NCBI GenBank assembly: GCA_016282555.1
Contig: JAEEKU010000101.1
Location: forward strand, 1 to 47,553
DNA: 47,553 nt
Direction: 5' to 3'
Origin: Methanomassiliicoccaceae archaeon
GTDB lineage: Archaea > Thermoplasmatota > Thermoplasmata > Methanomassiliicoccales > Methanomethylophilaceae
The translations under genes were made by a program, and so were the position numbers. The notes beneath the pieces were generated by a model that ran no database searches, was not told the DNA's origin, and saw only the letters and a program-made list of their open reading frames with translations. Below are positions 27,539-35,631 of the stretch, piece by piece. Position 1 is the first letter of the stretch. Every line of letters starts with the position of its first letter.

Positions 27539-28282
27539 ATGAGGGCTATACTTCTCGCGGCAGGAAAGGGAACCAGAATCTCCAGGTACTACAAATGCCC
27601 GAAAAGCACCCTGGAAGTGAACGGCGTGTCCATAATCGAGCATTCCGTCGGCATCCTCGAGGACGAAGGAATCTCCGTAACCGCGGTGCTGGGATACGGA
27701 AGCGAAGCCGTCCGCGGATGCCTCGCCGGACATAACACGGACTTCGTCATGAACCCGTTCTATTCGGTCACCAACAGCCTGGGATCCCTGTGGATGGCCA
27801 AAGATTACATCAGAGAGGGAGAGGATCTTCTGGTCTGCAACGCGGACGTCTTCTGGGAGAAGCCGGTTCTCGACAGGATCATTTCTTCCGCTGACGGGCC
27901 GGTGATGGCCGCGGACAGCACCCGCTGCGACATCGGAGACTATTTCTTCCGCGTTTCGGACGGGTATATCAAAGAATACGGGAAAGAGCTCCCCAGGGAG
28001 AGAAGGACCCACGAGTACGTCGGGATGGCCGAGATTCCCGGAAACTGCACGGGAAGGTTCCGGGAGAGGCTGGAGAGGATGACCTGGAACGAGGAGTACG
28101 GGGAATGGTGGGAGAACGTCCTCTACGCGCATCTGGACGAGGAGCCGGTGAAAATCGCCGATCTTCCGGATCTGTTCTGGGGAGAGGTGGATTATCTTGA
28201 AGATTACAGGCGCATAACCGAGTACGCCCGCACCGGAGACGTTTCCTCGAAGCTCGACAGAAAGTTCAACAAACCCGAATGA
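27539..28282 (+). CDS. LicC-like nucleotidyltransferase (phosphocholine cytidylyltransferase family)
   Basis: 247 residues. The N-terminal LLAAGKGTRIS (5-15) is the nucleotide-binding loop of sugar and phosphocholine nucleotidyltransferases. FYSVTNSLGSLWMA (79-92) is the tract seen in LicC-type enzymes, and LVCNADVFW (101-109) supplies the metal-binding Asp. It activates a phosphorylated headgroup or sugar as a CDP- or UDP-compound, probably for decorating the envelope. CGGAGAGAG lies 8-16 bases before the ATG. The next gene, hisG, has its own TATA element, so the two are likely separate units. Confidence 0.82.
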   Translation: MRAILLAAGKGTRISRYYKCPKSTLEVNGVSIIEHSVGILEDEGISVTAVLGYGSEAVRGCLAGHNTDFVMNPFYSVTNSLGSLWMAKDYIREGEDLLVCNADVFWEKPVLDRIISSADGPVMAADSTRCDIGDYFFRVSDGYIKEYGKELPRERRTHEYVGMAEIPGNCTGRFRERLERMTWNEEYGEWWENVLYAHLDEEPVKIADLPDLFWGEVDYLEDYRRITEYARTGDVSSKLDRKFNKPE

Positions 28283-28320
28283 TCCTTTTTCCGCGCGGGC
28301 AACATCCTTATCTATATCCC

Positions 28321-28332
28321 TTTTATACGAAA
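28321..28332 (+). promoter_or_regulatory. TATA box of the hisGCHA operon
   Basis: TTTTATACGAAA is centred about 22 bases before the hisG ATG at 28347, giving a very short leader. Confidence 0.5.
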
Positions 28333-28346
28333 AATCCGAGGATACA

Positions 28347-29264
28347 ATGGCACTAAGAATCGGCGTCCCGAACAAAGGAAGGCTGAACGAAAGAACGCTG
28401 GAGCTTCTCAGGAAGGCCGGGCTGGATCTGGGAGAGGACATCGGCAGAAAGCTCTACGCGAAGGTCAAAAACCAGGATCTCGAGATAATGTTCGTCAGGG
28501 CGCAGGATATTCCCGGATTCATAGCGGCGGGAGCCATAGACGTGGGGATCACCGGCCTGGATCAGCTTGCCGAGTCCGGGCAGGATCTTAAAGTCATACT
28601 CAATCTGGAATTCGGATTCTGCCGCCTCTCCGTCGCGGTGCCCGAGAATTCCCCCGTTAGGGACGTGAGGGACATTCCGGACGGAAGCAGGATAGCCACC
28701 TCCTTCCCGAAGATGACCGAGAAGTACTTCTCGTCCCTTGGAAAGAAGGTAAAAGTGATCGTGGTTTCCGGGGCGGCGGAGATTATGCCCTATCTCGGCA
28801 TCTCCGACTACATCGTCGATCTGGTATCCACCGGCTCCACCCTTAAGACTAACAGGCTCGCCGAGATCGGGACGATACTGGAGTCCCAGGCGGCGATGAT
28901 CACGTCCCGGGGCGCTCTGGAGAAACACAAAGCGGCCGTATGCGAGATTACCGATTCGATAAGAAGCGTCATCGCGGCGGAGAACAAGAAGTATCTCATG
29001 GCCGACATTCCGGAATCGGCGGTGGAGGAGGCAAGAAGGATCCTCCCGGGAATCGAGGGGCCCACGGTCACCGGCATCGCCGGCAACAGCAGCTATCTCG
29101 CGGTGCACGCGGTGGTCGATTCCGACAAGATCTACAAAACCATAGCGGAGCTCAAAGCCATAGGAGCCAGAGGAATCCTGACGATGCCCATCGAAAGGCT
29201 GGTGGAGCGATATGGATCGCGGCATAATGAGATCCACGGCGAGAGAATTCAGGAAATATTATAA
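28347..29264 (+). CDS. hisG: ATP phosphoribosyltransferase, long form
   Basis: 305 residues. It catalyses the first step of histidine synthesis, joining PRPP and ATP. The two catalytic lobes are clear (RIGVPNKGRLNERTLELL, GAIDVGITGLDQLAE, SDYIVDLVSTGSTLKTN), the last being the PRPP site. Residues about 215-295 form the extra C-terminal domain of the long form (RRILPGIEGPTVTGIAG, LKAIGARGILTMPIERLV), which mediates histidine feedback, so no HisZ is needed. The final 20 residues overlap the hisC start by 53 bases and look like extra tail. Confidence 0.95.
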   Translation: MALRIGVPNKGRLNERTLELLRKAGLDLGEDIGRKLYAKVKNQDLEIMFVRAQDIPGFIAAGAIDVGITGLDQLAESGQDLKVILNLEFGFCRLSVAVPENSPVRDVRDIPDGSRIATSFPKMTEKYFSSLGKKVKVIVVSGAAEIMPYLGISDYIVDLVSTGSTLKTNRLAEIGTILESQAAMITSRGALEKHKAAVCEITDSIRSVIAAENKKYLMADIPESAVEEARRILPGIEGPTVTGIAGNSSYLAVHAVVDSDKIYKTIAELKAIGARGILTMPIERLVERYGSRHNEIHGERIQEIL

Positions 29265-30261
29265 TCCCGAGCTGCACGGGGAGCTGAGGCTGGATACGAA
29301 CACCAACGTGCTGGGCCCCAATCCCGCCGCGGCGGAGTACCTTTCGAAGGGGAAGTGGGAGCTGGATCAGTATCCGAACACCTACTCGGACAGACTGAGA
29401 GAGGCTCTCGGGGAACTGTACGATCTGGAGGCGGACAACTTCATCGCCGGGAACGGATCCGACGAGCTTCTGGACATCACTTTCAAAACGTTCACGGACT
29501 GGGGGGACGGCTGCGTGGTGCCGGTGCCGTCCTACACCCTGTACGACTACTTCGTCAGGCTCAACGGCGGAAAGGTCATATGCTCCGAACTGACGGAGGA
29601 TTTCCAGCTGGATACCGACGATATCATAAAGCAGGACGCGAAGATCGTCATAATGCCGTCTCCCAACAACCCCACCGGCAACTGCTTCAGGACGAAGGAT
29701 ATAGAGGAGGTGCTCTCCGGATTCGGGGGGATAGTGGTGGTAGACGAGGCCTACGCCGAATACGGGAAAGATCCGATGATCGGCCGCGTGGAAGAGTTCG
29801 ACAACCTCGTCGTTTTAAGAACGTTCTCCAAAGCGTACGCCATGGCCGCGCTCAGGGTGGGATACGCCGCGGCGAACAGGGAACTGGCCGGCATGATGTC
29901 CTGCGTGAAGATCCCGTACTCGCTCAACATGATAAGCGAGGGGGCGGCGATAGCCGCGCTGAAAGATCAGGACTTCATACGCAGAAGCACGGAGATGGTC
30001 AGGGAGCAGAGGCCGGCGCTGTCGGCGGGGCTGGAGAAGCTGGGATTCAGAACGTTCCCGTCGGACTCCAACTTCATACTGGCCGAATGCCCGGTCGATC
30101 ACTCGGTTTTCACGGAGAAGCTGAAAGCGGAAGGCATACTGATCCGCGACTTCGGGGACAAACCGAGGCTGAAGAACTGCGTCAGGACCACGGTGGGAAC
30201 CCCGGAGCAGAACTCGCTCCTTCTGGAGAAGGCGGAGAAGGTGATCCGGGAATGCCGCTGA
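29212..30261 (+). CDS. hisC: Histidinol-phosphate aminotransferase
   Basis: 349 residues, PLP fold type I. LRLDTNTNVLGPNP is the N-terminal arm, FIAGNGSDELLD the phosphate-binding start, MPSPNNPTGNCF and VVDEAYAEYG the PLP pocket, and RTFSKAYAMAALRVGYA contains the Schiff-base Lys. It converts imidazole-acetol phosphate to histidinol phosphate. ATG 29212 is used here; ATG 29227 (MRSTAREF) is an equally good start with less overlap. hisH begins 10 bases before its stop. Confidence 0.94.
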   Translation: MDRGIMRSTAREFRKYYNPELHGELRLDTNTNVLGPNPAAAEYLSKGKWELDQYPNTYSDRLREALGELYDLEADNFIAGNGSDELLDITFKTFTDWGDGCVVPVPSYTLYDYFVRLNGGKVICSELTEDFQLDTDDIIKQDAKIVIMPSPNNPTGNCFRTKDIEEVLSGFGGIVVVDEAYAEYGKDPMIGRVEEFDNLVVLRTFSKAYAMAALRVGYAAANRELAGMMSCVKIPYSLNMISEGAAIAALKDQDFIRRSTEMVREQRPALSAGLEKLGFRTFPSDSNFILAECPVDHSVFTEKLKAEGILIRDFGDKPRLKNCVRTTVGTPEQNSLLLEKAEKVIRECR

Positions 30262-30857
30262 GAATAGCCGTGGCCGATTACGGCGTCGGAAACCTGTTCT
30301 CCATATCAAGATCTCTGGAGAGATGCGGAGCGGAAGCCGTGATAGTAAGAGACTTTTCGGAGCTGGCCGGCGCGGAGTGCATAGTCTTCCCGGGGGTCGG
30401 AGCGTTCGACAAAACCATGGAGAAGCTTCTTCCCCACAGGGAGGAGATATGCGGAAGGCTGGAGGACGGCGTGCCCGCGCTGGGAATATGCATAGGATGC
30501 CAGATCCTCTTCGGAAGAAGCGAAGAAGGAAGATCGCCCGGGCTGGGATTCTTCGGCGGCTCCGTCAGGAAGATGGAGAGCAGAATACTCCCCCACATGG
30601 GCTGGAACTCTCTGGAATCGGACGATCCCCTGCTCGAAGGAACCCCCGACAGGATGTTCTATTTCGTGCACAGCTACTTCGGATCGCCCTCGGACGAAAG
30701 CATCGCTATAGGGACGACCGAGTACGAGGGAACGAGGTTCGGATCGTTCTTCAGAAGAAAGAACGTCTACGGCACCCAGTTCCACCCGGAGAAAAGCAGT
30801 TTCACCGGAAGAAAAGTCATCGAGAATTTCATCTCGTTCGCGGAGGAGAACATATGA
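30252..30857 (+). CDS. hisH: Imidazole glycerol phosphate synthase, glutaminase subunit
   Basis: 201 residues, class I glutamine amidotransferase. The nucleophile Cys lies in ALGICIGCQILFG; the His and Glu of the triad lie in GTQFHPEKSSF. YGVGNLFSISRSLE and FPGVGAFDKTM are HisH signatures. It feeds ammonia to HisF, which is in the other his cluster at 45558. It overlaps hisC by 10 bases and hisA by 4 (ATGA), so the four genes are translationally coupled. Confidence 0.94.
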   Translation: MPLRIAVADYGVGNLFSISRSLERCGAEAVIVRDFSELAGAECIVFPGVGAFDKTMEKLLPHREEICGRLEDGVPALGICIGCQILFGRSEEGRSPGLGFFGGSVRKMESRILPHMGWNSLESDDPLLEGTPDRMFYFVHSYFGSPSDESIAIGTTEYEGTRFGSFFRRKNVYGTQFHPEKSSFTGRKVIENFISFAEENI

Positions 30858-31567
30858 GGATTATACCGGCGGTGGACGTCCTGGATCACAAAGTAGTGCA
30901 GCTGGTGGGGGGAGTCCCCGGAAGCCAGCAGATCGTCATGCCGGATCCCGCGGAAACGGCCGGCATGTGGATAGAGAAGGGGGCGGAGTACCTTCATCTG
31001 GTGGATCTCGACGGCGCCTTCGGAAAGGAGAACAACCTTCCGGTCTTCAAGAGAATCATAAAAGAGTACGGAGTTCCGGCGGAGATCGGCGGAGGCATCC
31101 GGAACTCGGAAACCGTGAGAGATCTTATTTCGGCCGGCGCGGACAGAATAGTCGTGGGAACCAGAGCCGTGAAAGATCCTGACTGGCTGGAATCCCTTGC
31201 GGACGAGTTCCCGGGAAGAATCGTTCTTTCCATGGACACCAAAAAAGGAAAAATCGCCGTGAAAGGGTGGCGGGAGTCCGCCGGAATAACCGCGGAGGAG
31301 ATGTTCATCCGCATCCGCGGAATGCCTCTGGCAGCGGTTCTGAATACAAACGTCGACGTCGAAGGACAGAGAAAGGGGATCGACCGGGAACAGGCCCGCG
31401 GTTTCATAAGATCGTGCCCGCATCCGGTCATCGCCTCCGGAGGCGTGACATCCAGAGAGGACGCCGTAGTGCTTTCGGAAGCGGGAGCGGAGGGAGCGGT
31501 CGTGGGTCTCGCGATGTACACCGGGATCATACGCCCGTGGGAATGGGACGCCCCCTGGAGAGCGTGA
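30854..31567 (+). CDS. hisA: ProFAR isomerase
   Basis: 237 residues, TIM barrel related to HisF. IIPAVDVLDHKVVQLVGG holds the first catalytic Asp. EIGGGIRNSETV, GADRIVVGTRAVKD and SMDTKKGKIAVKGWRE follow, the latter with the second Asp. VIASGGVTSREDA and VGLAMYTGII close the barrel. It opens the ribose of ProFAR (Amadori rearrangement) in histidine synthesis. It is the last gene of the operon. Confidence 0.94.
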   Translation: MRIIPAVDVLDHKVVQLVGGVPGSQQIVMPDPAETAGMWIEKGAEYLHLVDLDGAFGKENNLPVFKRIIKEYGVPAEIGGGIRNSETVRDLISAGADRIVVGTRAVKDPDWLESLADEFPGRIVLSMDTKKGKIAVKGWRESAGITAEEMFIRIRGMPLAAVLNTNVDVEGQRKGIDREQARGFIRSCPHPVIASGGVTSREDAVVLSEAGAEGAVVGLAMYTGIIRPWEWDAPWRA

Positions 31568-31572
31568 GCAGA

Positions 31573-31606
31573 ACTATAGGGATTCTGTTATACACTATAG
31601 TGATAA
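31573..31606 (+). promoter_or_regulatory. Putative operator of the DUF2975/XRE pair
   Basis: ACTATAG occurs at 31573-31579 and 31594-31600, 21 bases apart (two helical turns). The second copy lies in the palindrome CACTATAGTG (31593-31602), flanked by TTAT and ATAA, immediately before the ATG at 31608. It is a plausible binding site for the XRE protein encoded next. Confidence 0.45.
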
Positions 31607-31607
31607 A

Positions 31608-32120
31608 ATGAAGGGAGATCTCTCGACCCTGAAGAAGATATGCCTGTACGCGTCGAAAGCTATGCTGGCGGGCATGGCCGTTCTTCTGATACTGATTGTT
31701 TTCACCGTTGCGGCGGCCGCCGGGGCCGCGGCGTTTCCGGAATCCTTCGCCGGAGTGCTGGAGTCCTGGACCGGACACGAAGCCGGAACGGCGGCCGGTT
31801 TCGCGGCCGCGGCATGGATCGCCGGAATGATGCTGCTGGGATTCTTCACCGTTTATTCCGTGTACAGGCTGATGAGATCCGTTTACACCGAGCACAGCCC
31901 CTTCAATCCGGGAAACGTCGGCCTTATGATTTCGCTTTCGAAGGCGTACCTGATATCGGCGCCAGCGCTCGGCGTTCTGGAATTCGCTTCGGGCGCGGAC
32001 CCCAGATGGATCGTGTTCGTATTCTTCGGGCTTCTGCTGGTCGGGGTCACGGTATACTGCCTGGGACTGGCGTTCCGCTACGGATGCCTCCTTCAGAAAG
32101 AATCGGACGAGACTTTGTGA
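31608..32120 (+). CDS. DUF2975 membrane protein
   Basis: 170 residues with four transmembrane helices (AMLAGMAVLLILIVFTVAAA, AAAWIAGMMLLGFFTVYSVY, LISAPALGVLEFAS, WIVFVFFGLLLVGVTVYCLG). The RLMRSVYTEHSPFNPGNV segment after helix 2 is characteristic of DUF2975. These proteins are regularly paired with a YozG-type XRE regulator, as here, with the regulator starting 5 bases downstream. The role is unknown; it may sense a membrane signal. Confidence 0.82.
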   Translation: MKGDLSTLKKICLYASKAMLAGMAVLLILIVFTVAAAAGAAAFPESFAGVLESWTGHEAGTAAGFAAAAWIAGMMLLGFFTVYSVYRLMRSVYTEHSPFNPGNVGLMISLSKAYLISAPALGVLEFASGADPRWIVFVFFGLLLVGVTVYCLGLAFRYGCLLQKESDETL

Positions 32121-32125
32121 GAGAC

Positions 32126-32410
32126 ATGATTATCCTGAGACTCAGAGAGGTTATGGCCGACAGGAAGATGTCCCTGAACCAGCTCGCGGAAGAGGTGGGG
32201 ATATCCAACGTCAACCTGTCGAACATAAAAACGGGGAAAATATCGGCTATCAGGTTCTCCACCCTGAACGGAATCTGCAAAGCGCTGGGATGCCAGCCCG
32301 GGGACATTCTCGAATATGCAGAAGACGGGGAAACAGAGGAGGAACCGGAGGAGAAGAAACGATCCGGACGGCCAACGCAGGGGATCCGGATGATCGCTCT
32401 GAGCGGATGA
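32126..32410 (+). CDS. XRE-family (YozG-type) HTH regulator
   Basis: 94 residues from the ATG at 32126. A single helix-turn-helix fills the N-terminal 70 residues (MADRKMSLNQLAEEVGISNV then NLSNIKTGKISAIRFSTLN) and ends in CQPGDILEY, the usual end of YozG-like domains. The last 25 residues are a charged tail. It probably regulates its own operon via the palindromic site before 31608. Its stop overlaps the next ATG (ATGA at 32407-32410). Confidence 0.88.
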   Translation: MIILRLREVMADRKMSLNQLAEEVGISNVNLSNIKTGKISAIRFSTLNGICKALGCQPGDILEYAEDGETEEEPEEKKRSGRPTQGIRMIALSG

Positions 32411-32672
32411 CGGAAATCATAAACGAATCCCCGCTTCCGGTTACAGAGCGCCGTCGGTTTCCTGCGGGGATCTGTCTTCTGGAACGCATATACTGATTCC
32501 TTCAGGAGGTTACGCAGACAACTACGAGTTCTCATACGAATCCGGAGCTCTGGAGATAACTCATTCCGGCGCAGATCCCTGCGTCATTCCCAAGAAAACC
32601 GTTCTGCTCGCCGCTGAAATCGCCGCCGCGGTAATATTCATTCTCGCAGCGATCATGCGTTTCATCTGGTAA
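32407..32672 (+). pseudogene. Small membrane protein broken by a one-base frameshift
   Basis: The ATG at 32407 overlaps the regulator's stop (ATGA), as expected of a third coupled gene. It reads MTEIINESPLPVTERRRFPA and then hits a stop at 32494. In the next frame the reading continues GDLSSGTHILIPSGGYADNY, then FSYESGALEITHSGADP, then a transmembrane helix (TVLLAAEIAAAVIFILAAIM) to a TAA at 32670-32672. Adding one G to the GGGG run at 32466-32469 joins both parts into 88 residues. It may be a sequencing error or a real mutation. I do not recognise the family. The remaining bases to 32718 hold nothing I can see. Confidence 0.65.
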
Positions 32673-32718
32673 ACGGAGCTGATAAACAGGTCTGTCCGCG
32701 TCCCGGACAGGCCTTTAA

Positions 32719-33360
32719 TCAAAAAAACCGCGATGCATCGGATACAATTATCCGGAATCGTTTCATAGCCAGACCTGCCGCTGCCGCCGCGAGCCTGGCC
32801 TTCTTCTCCGTATCCGCGCCTGCGATTATCAGAACGTCGCCGTCCCTCATTCCGGTCTGCCTCAGCCTGGCGGCGGTCTCCGGATCCTGCTCGTCCAGAT
32901 TCCAGTTCTTCGGGAATATCAGCTCTCCCTTTATCATAACGAAAACGGAAGCCCCCTCGGCTCCGTTCATCACCGCGAGATCCCTCTGCTTCATCCCGTC
33001 CGTCACGGACGCGGCGGCGCCTCTGACAATAATGCCGTACTGGAAGTTTCCGACGGAATATTTGCTTTCGCTTACGCGGACGAGCTGCATCCCGAACCCC
33101 CTGAACGACTCCTTCCCCAGTTCCGTCAGCGTCACTCCGGACTGCCGGACCTGAATCCATCTCCATTCCCTGAGCACGTTCAGCATGCTTCTGACGCTGC
33201 CCTCGCCTATTCCCAATTCGTCCGCCAGACTCTGCCTGCCGGCGCGCCCGCCGCGGTATATAAGGTCAAGGGCGACGTAGATATGCGCATCGGCGTAACG
33301 CGCTGCGGCGCCGAAAACGGGAGCGGTTATTTCCGTTTCTCCATCCCCCCGGAATCGCAC
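32719..33360 (-). CDS. DUF4443 winged-helix protein
   Basis: About 213 residues from a GTG at 33358-33360, overlapping the previous gene by 34 bases; the frame is open further upstream but that sequence belongs to the zinc-ribbon gene. Residues about 12-85 form a winged helix (ADAHIYVALDLIYRGGRAGR, DELGIGEGSVRSMLNVLREW). GVTLTELGKESFRG follows, then the archaeal DUF4443 domain (YGIIVRGAAASVTDGMKQRD and DGDVLIIAGADTEKKARLAA). Probably a transcription regulator whose DUF4443 part senses a ligand; neither target nor ligand is known. Confidence 0.78.
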   Translation of the reverse strand: MRFRGDGETEITAPVFGAAARYADAHIYVALDLIYRGGRAGRQSLADELGIGEGSVRSMLNVLREWRWIQVRQSGVTLTELGKESFRGFGMQLVRVSESKYSVGNFQYGIIVRGAAASVTDGMKQRDLAVMNGAEGASVFVMIKGELIFPKNWNLDEQDPETAARLRQTGMRDGDVLIIAGADTEKKARLAAAAAGLAMKRFRIIVSDASRFF

Positions 33361-33986
33361 AGTTCTATGTAGGGAAGAACGATCCTCATCGTTTCGGCAA
33401 CCGGAAGCAGCATCCGGGAGGAAATCTCCGGAACGGATTCGCCTCTGCAGAACCTTACGATTATATCCGCCTGCAGCGGAGTCAGCCCCTTGTTCCGCAG
33501 ATATAACGTTCTGGAGATGGTTCCCTCCATCGACTGCATTTCGGCGATTATGCATTCAGTCAGAATACTATCCGCGCCGTTGCGTCCGGAATCCTCCGGA
33601 TGCTTCGCGGAAACCGAATATTCCTTGCGGGACAGCAGGCCGCAGGAGGGACATGTGACTCCGCAGCCCTTGTGCACGGGATCGGTCCAAACCTTCCCGC
33701 ATTTCAGACATGTTATGGTCAGTTCCTTCCTGTACCACAGCCTGCTCCTGCAGGACGGGCACCTTAACGGCCTGGAGCCGGAAGTTATCCATATGTGCCC
33801 GCACCTGAAGCAGTTCGCTTTCCTGACCCCGTTGCGGTTCCAGAGAGCGGATCTGCAAGAGGGGCAGGTCTTCGGGCTGCTCCCGCCGTAACGAGAACTC
33901 CATACGTTTCCGCATACCGAGCAGACGTTGATGCCGGAAACGGAATCGTCCCCCTCGCTGCGGCAGATACGATCTAAACGTTTCAT
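33327..33986 (-). CDS. Zinc-ribbon array protein with C-terminal HTH-like domain (short paralogue)
   Basis: 219 residues. Three consecutive zinc ribbons of the form CxxCGxxW-x(n)-CPSC (residues about 22-49, 59-85, 93-118), each with two Cys pairs. The C-terminus (about 145-205) shares a block with the neighbouring 410-residue protein: GLTPLQADIIVRFCRGESVP here against GLEPFQAQILALHFTGMSPE there. It has the spacing of a LuxR or sigma-region-4 type helix-turn-helix. It probably binds nucleic acid. No known family name comes to mind. A palindrome overlaps its promoter at 34031-34049. Confidence 0.72.
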   Translation of the reverse strand: MKRLDRICRSEGDDSVSGINVCSVCGNVWSSRYGGSSPKTCPSCRSALWNRNGVRKANCFRCGHIWITSGSRPLRCPSCRSRLWYRKELTITCLKCGKVWTDPVHKGCGVTCPSCGLLSRKEYSVSAKHPEDSGRNGADSILTECIIAEMQSMEGTISRTLYLRNKGLTPLQADIIVRFCRGESVPEISSRMLLPVAETMRIVLPYIELCDSGGMEKRK

Positions 33987-34030
33987 GCCGATCCGGTACT
34001 GGGTTTCATCGATCAGTTGAGCATCCCCCG

Positions 34031-34049
34031 ATTGGAATATATTTCCAAT
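34031..34049. promoter_or_regulatory. Palindrome over the promoter of the short zinc-ribbon gene
   Basis: ATTGGAA-TATAT-TTCCAAT is a perfect inverted repeat with 7-bp arms. Its centre is TATA-like, and it lies about 45-60 bases before the start at 33986. It looks like an operator that would block TBP binding. Confidence 0.5.
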
Positions 34050-34138
34050 ATCCGGATTCCCATAATATATGTTATCTGTCCAAAGCAGAACTTATTGTAA
34101 TCACATCCCCGGCGCCCGTACAAAGCGGCGGAGACAGT

Positions 34139-35371
34139 TTATCGTTTCGGAGAGTCGTCCGGATCATACATCGAAATGGGATCTTCGGTGTATACGGAGT
34201 CGTTTACGACGATTCCGCTTTCGGAATAGGCGTCCTGTATCGCCGTGAACTCCTTGCGTATATCCTTCAGATTCATTTTCAGACGGATCGAGATGACTTC
34301 GGGGCTCATTCCGGTGAAATGAAGCGCGAGTATCTGCGCCTGAAACGGCTCCAGCCCGAGACGCCTGATGAAATACGGTATATTGTCTTTGTAGGAATCC
34401 TTCTTTTCGAGCATTCCGGCGATCACCGAATTCCAGAATTTCTCGTACATCGCGGAGCGCGATCTGCTCATCATCGTTTCGAATCTCACCCCGAGCGCGT
34501 CGACCAGCTCGTTCATGTACGCGCAGCATTCCGGATACTTTCCTTTCCAGAGATACACGCACCCGATCCCGTCTTTGAACAGATACACCAGCCTGTGCTC
34601 CGTATTTTCCCAGAGTACGATCGATCTCTCCTGTCCGCTGTTGGACAAAACGATCCCGCACCCCGGACACAGCCTGCTGACTCTGTCGTCGGAAACCCAT
34701 CCGGTTCCGCAGAATCCGCATCTGAGCTCGAAAGCCGCCGCGCTCCTCTGGCACGCCGGACACGATCTTTCCCTTCTGGAGGGAACGAAAAGCCGCCCGC
34801 ATCCGCCGCACTCTTTCAGTCCGGGCAGCTCGTTCCACAGCTTCGATCTGCAGGAGGGACACGATCTCACGGATTCCGGATCGATGCCCTCGCTCAGAAT
34901 CCATTTGTACCCGCATCTGAAGCATTTAAGCTTGAAGGAAACCGTATTCCAGGTTTTAGACTTGCATTTGGGGCATTTCACGGGCAGATCGGTTCTGCTC
35001 TTCCAGACGTATCCGCATTTGCGGCAGGTGAGGCTGGATATCTTCTGCTCGTTCCATTTTCTGGATCTGCAGGAGGGACACTTCACCGGATAATCCCCGC
35101 CGCGGGACACCCAGCGGTGGCCGCACTGTCTGCACAGAAGCTCCTCGGAACCGGACCGCGCGTAAATCGCCGTTCCGCACCCGGGACAGGATTCGCTGAA
35201 CGTTCCGGGGATCCAGGATTCTCCGCATTTGCGGCAGACATATTCCCCGGACGGAATATCGTAGCGGCGGGAACGGCAGATCGGACAGGACTCCGGTTTT
35301 TTATCGTTACGGGAGACCCAGCGGTGGCCGCACCTGAAACAGTATATCTCTGTCTTATTCCATGCCTCCAT
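34139..35371 (-). CDS. Zinc-ribbon array protein with C-terminal HTH-like domain (long paralogue)
   Basis: 410 residues. Seven zinc ribbons in a row start at about residues 11, 46, 80, 116, 150, 188 and 218, mostly CxxCG-x-x-W ... CPxC-x-S-x-x-W, giving 28 paired Cys. Residues about 250-335 are a non-ribbon region (IVLWENTEHRLVYLFKDGIG, CAYMNELVDALGVRFETM). From about 338 comes the HTH-like block shared with the short paralogue, then an acidic tail (about 385-410). Probably a DNA- or RNA-binding regulator. AAATAAAAAAAGG on the minus strand 20-30 bases before the ATG is the likely TATA box. The 260 bases from 35372 to 35631 show no gene. Confidence 0.75.
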   Translation of the reverse strand: MEAWNKTEIYCFRCGHRWVSRNDKKPESCPICRSRRYDIPSGEYVCRKCGESWIPGTFSESCPGCGTAIYARSGSEELLCRQCGHRWVSRGGDYPVKCPSCRSRKWNEQKISSLTCRKCGYVWKSRTDLPVKCPKCKSKTWNTVSFKLKCFRCGYKWILSEGIDPESVRSCPSCRSKLWNELPGLKECGGCGRLFVPSRRERSCPACQRSAAAFELRCGFCGTGWVSDDRVSRLCPGCGIVLSNSGQERSIVLWENTEHRLVYLFKDGIGCVYLWKGKYPECCAYMNELVDALGVRFETMMSRSRSAMYEKFWNSVIAGMLEKKDSYKDNIPYFIRRLGLEPFQAQILALHFTGMSPEVISIRLKMNLKDIRKEFTAIQDAYSESGIVVNDSVYTEDPISMYDPDDSPKR

Positions 35372-35631
35372 GTAACCTTTCCCCGAAGCCTTTTTTTATT
35401 TCTGCAATACCACATCCTGAAGCGCGCACCGAGAAGACGGACCCGCATATCCGGATTACTCCGAATAGTTGCGTAACGGACTTATCAGATATAGATTGAA
35501 TCACGGTTTTTGTCCGACTTATCATCCAACCAGAATAATCAGCGCGAACTTGATCCTCAGGCCGGCGTATAAAAAAGAGGCAGCCCGGAACCGTTTATCC
35601 GGACCGCGTTTGATTATCGGAAAAATGTTTG

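Noticed and set aside
35372..35631. Possible tRNA or small RNA in the 260-base gap
   Set aside because: No cloverleaf, no T-loop GGTTCRA pattern and no strong hairpin found.
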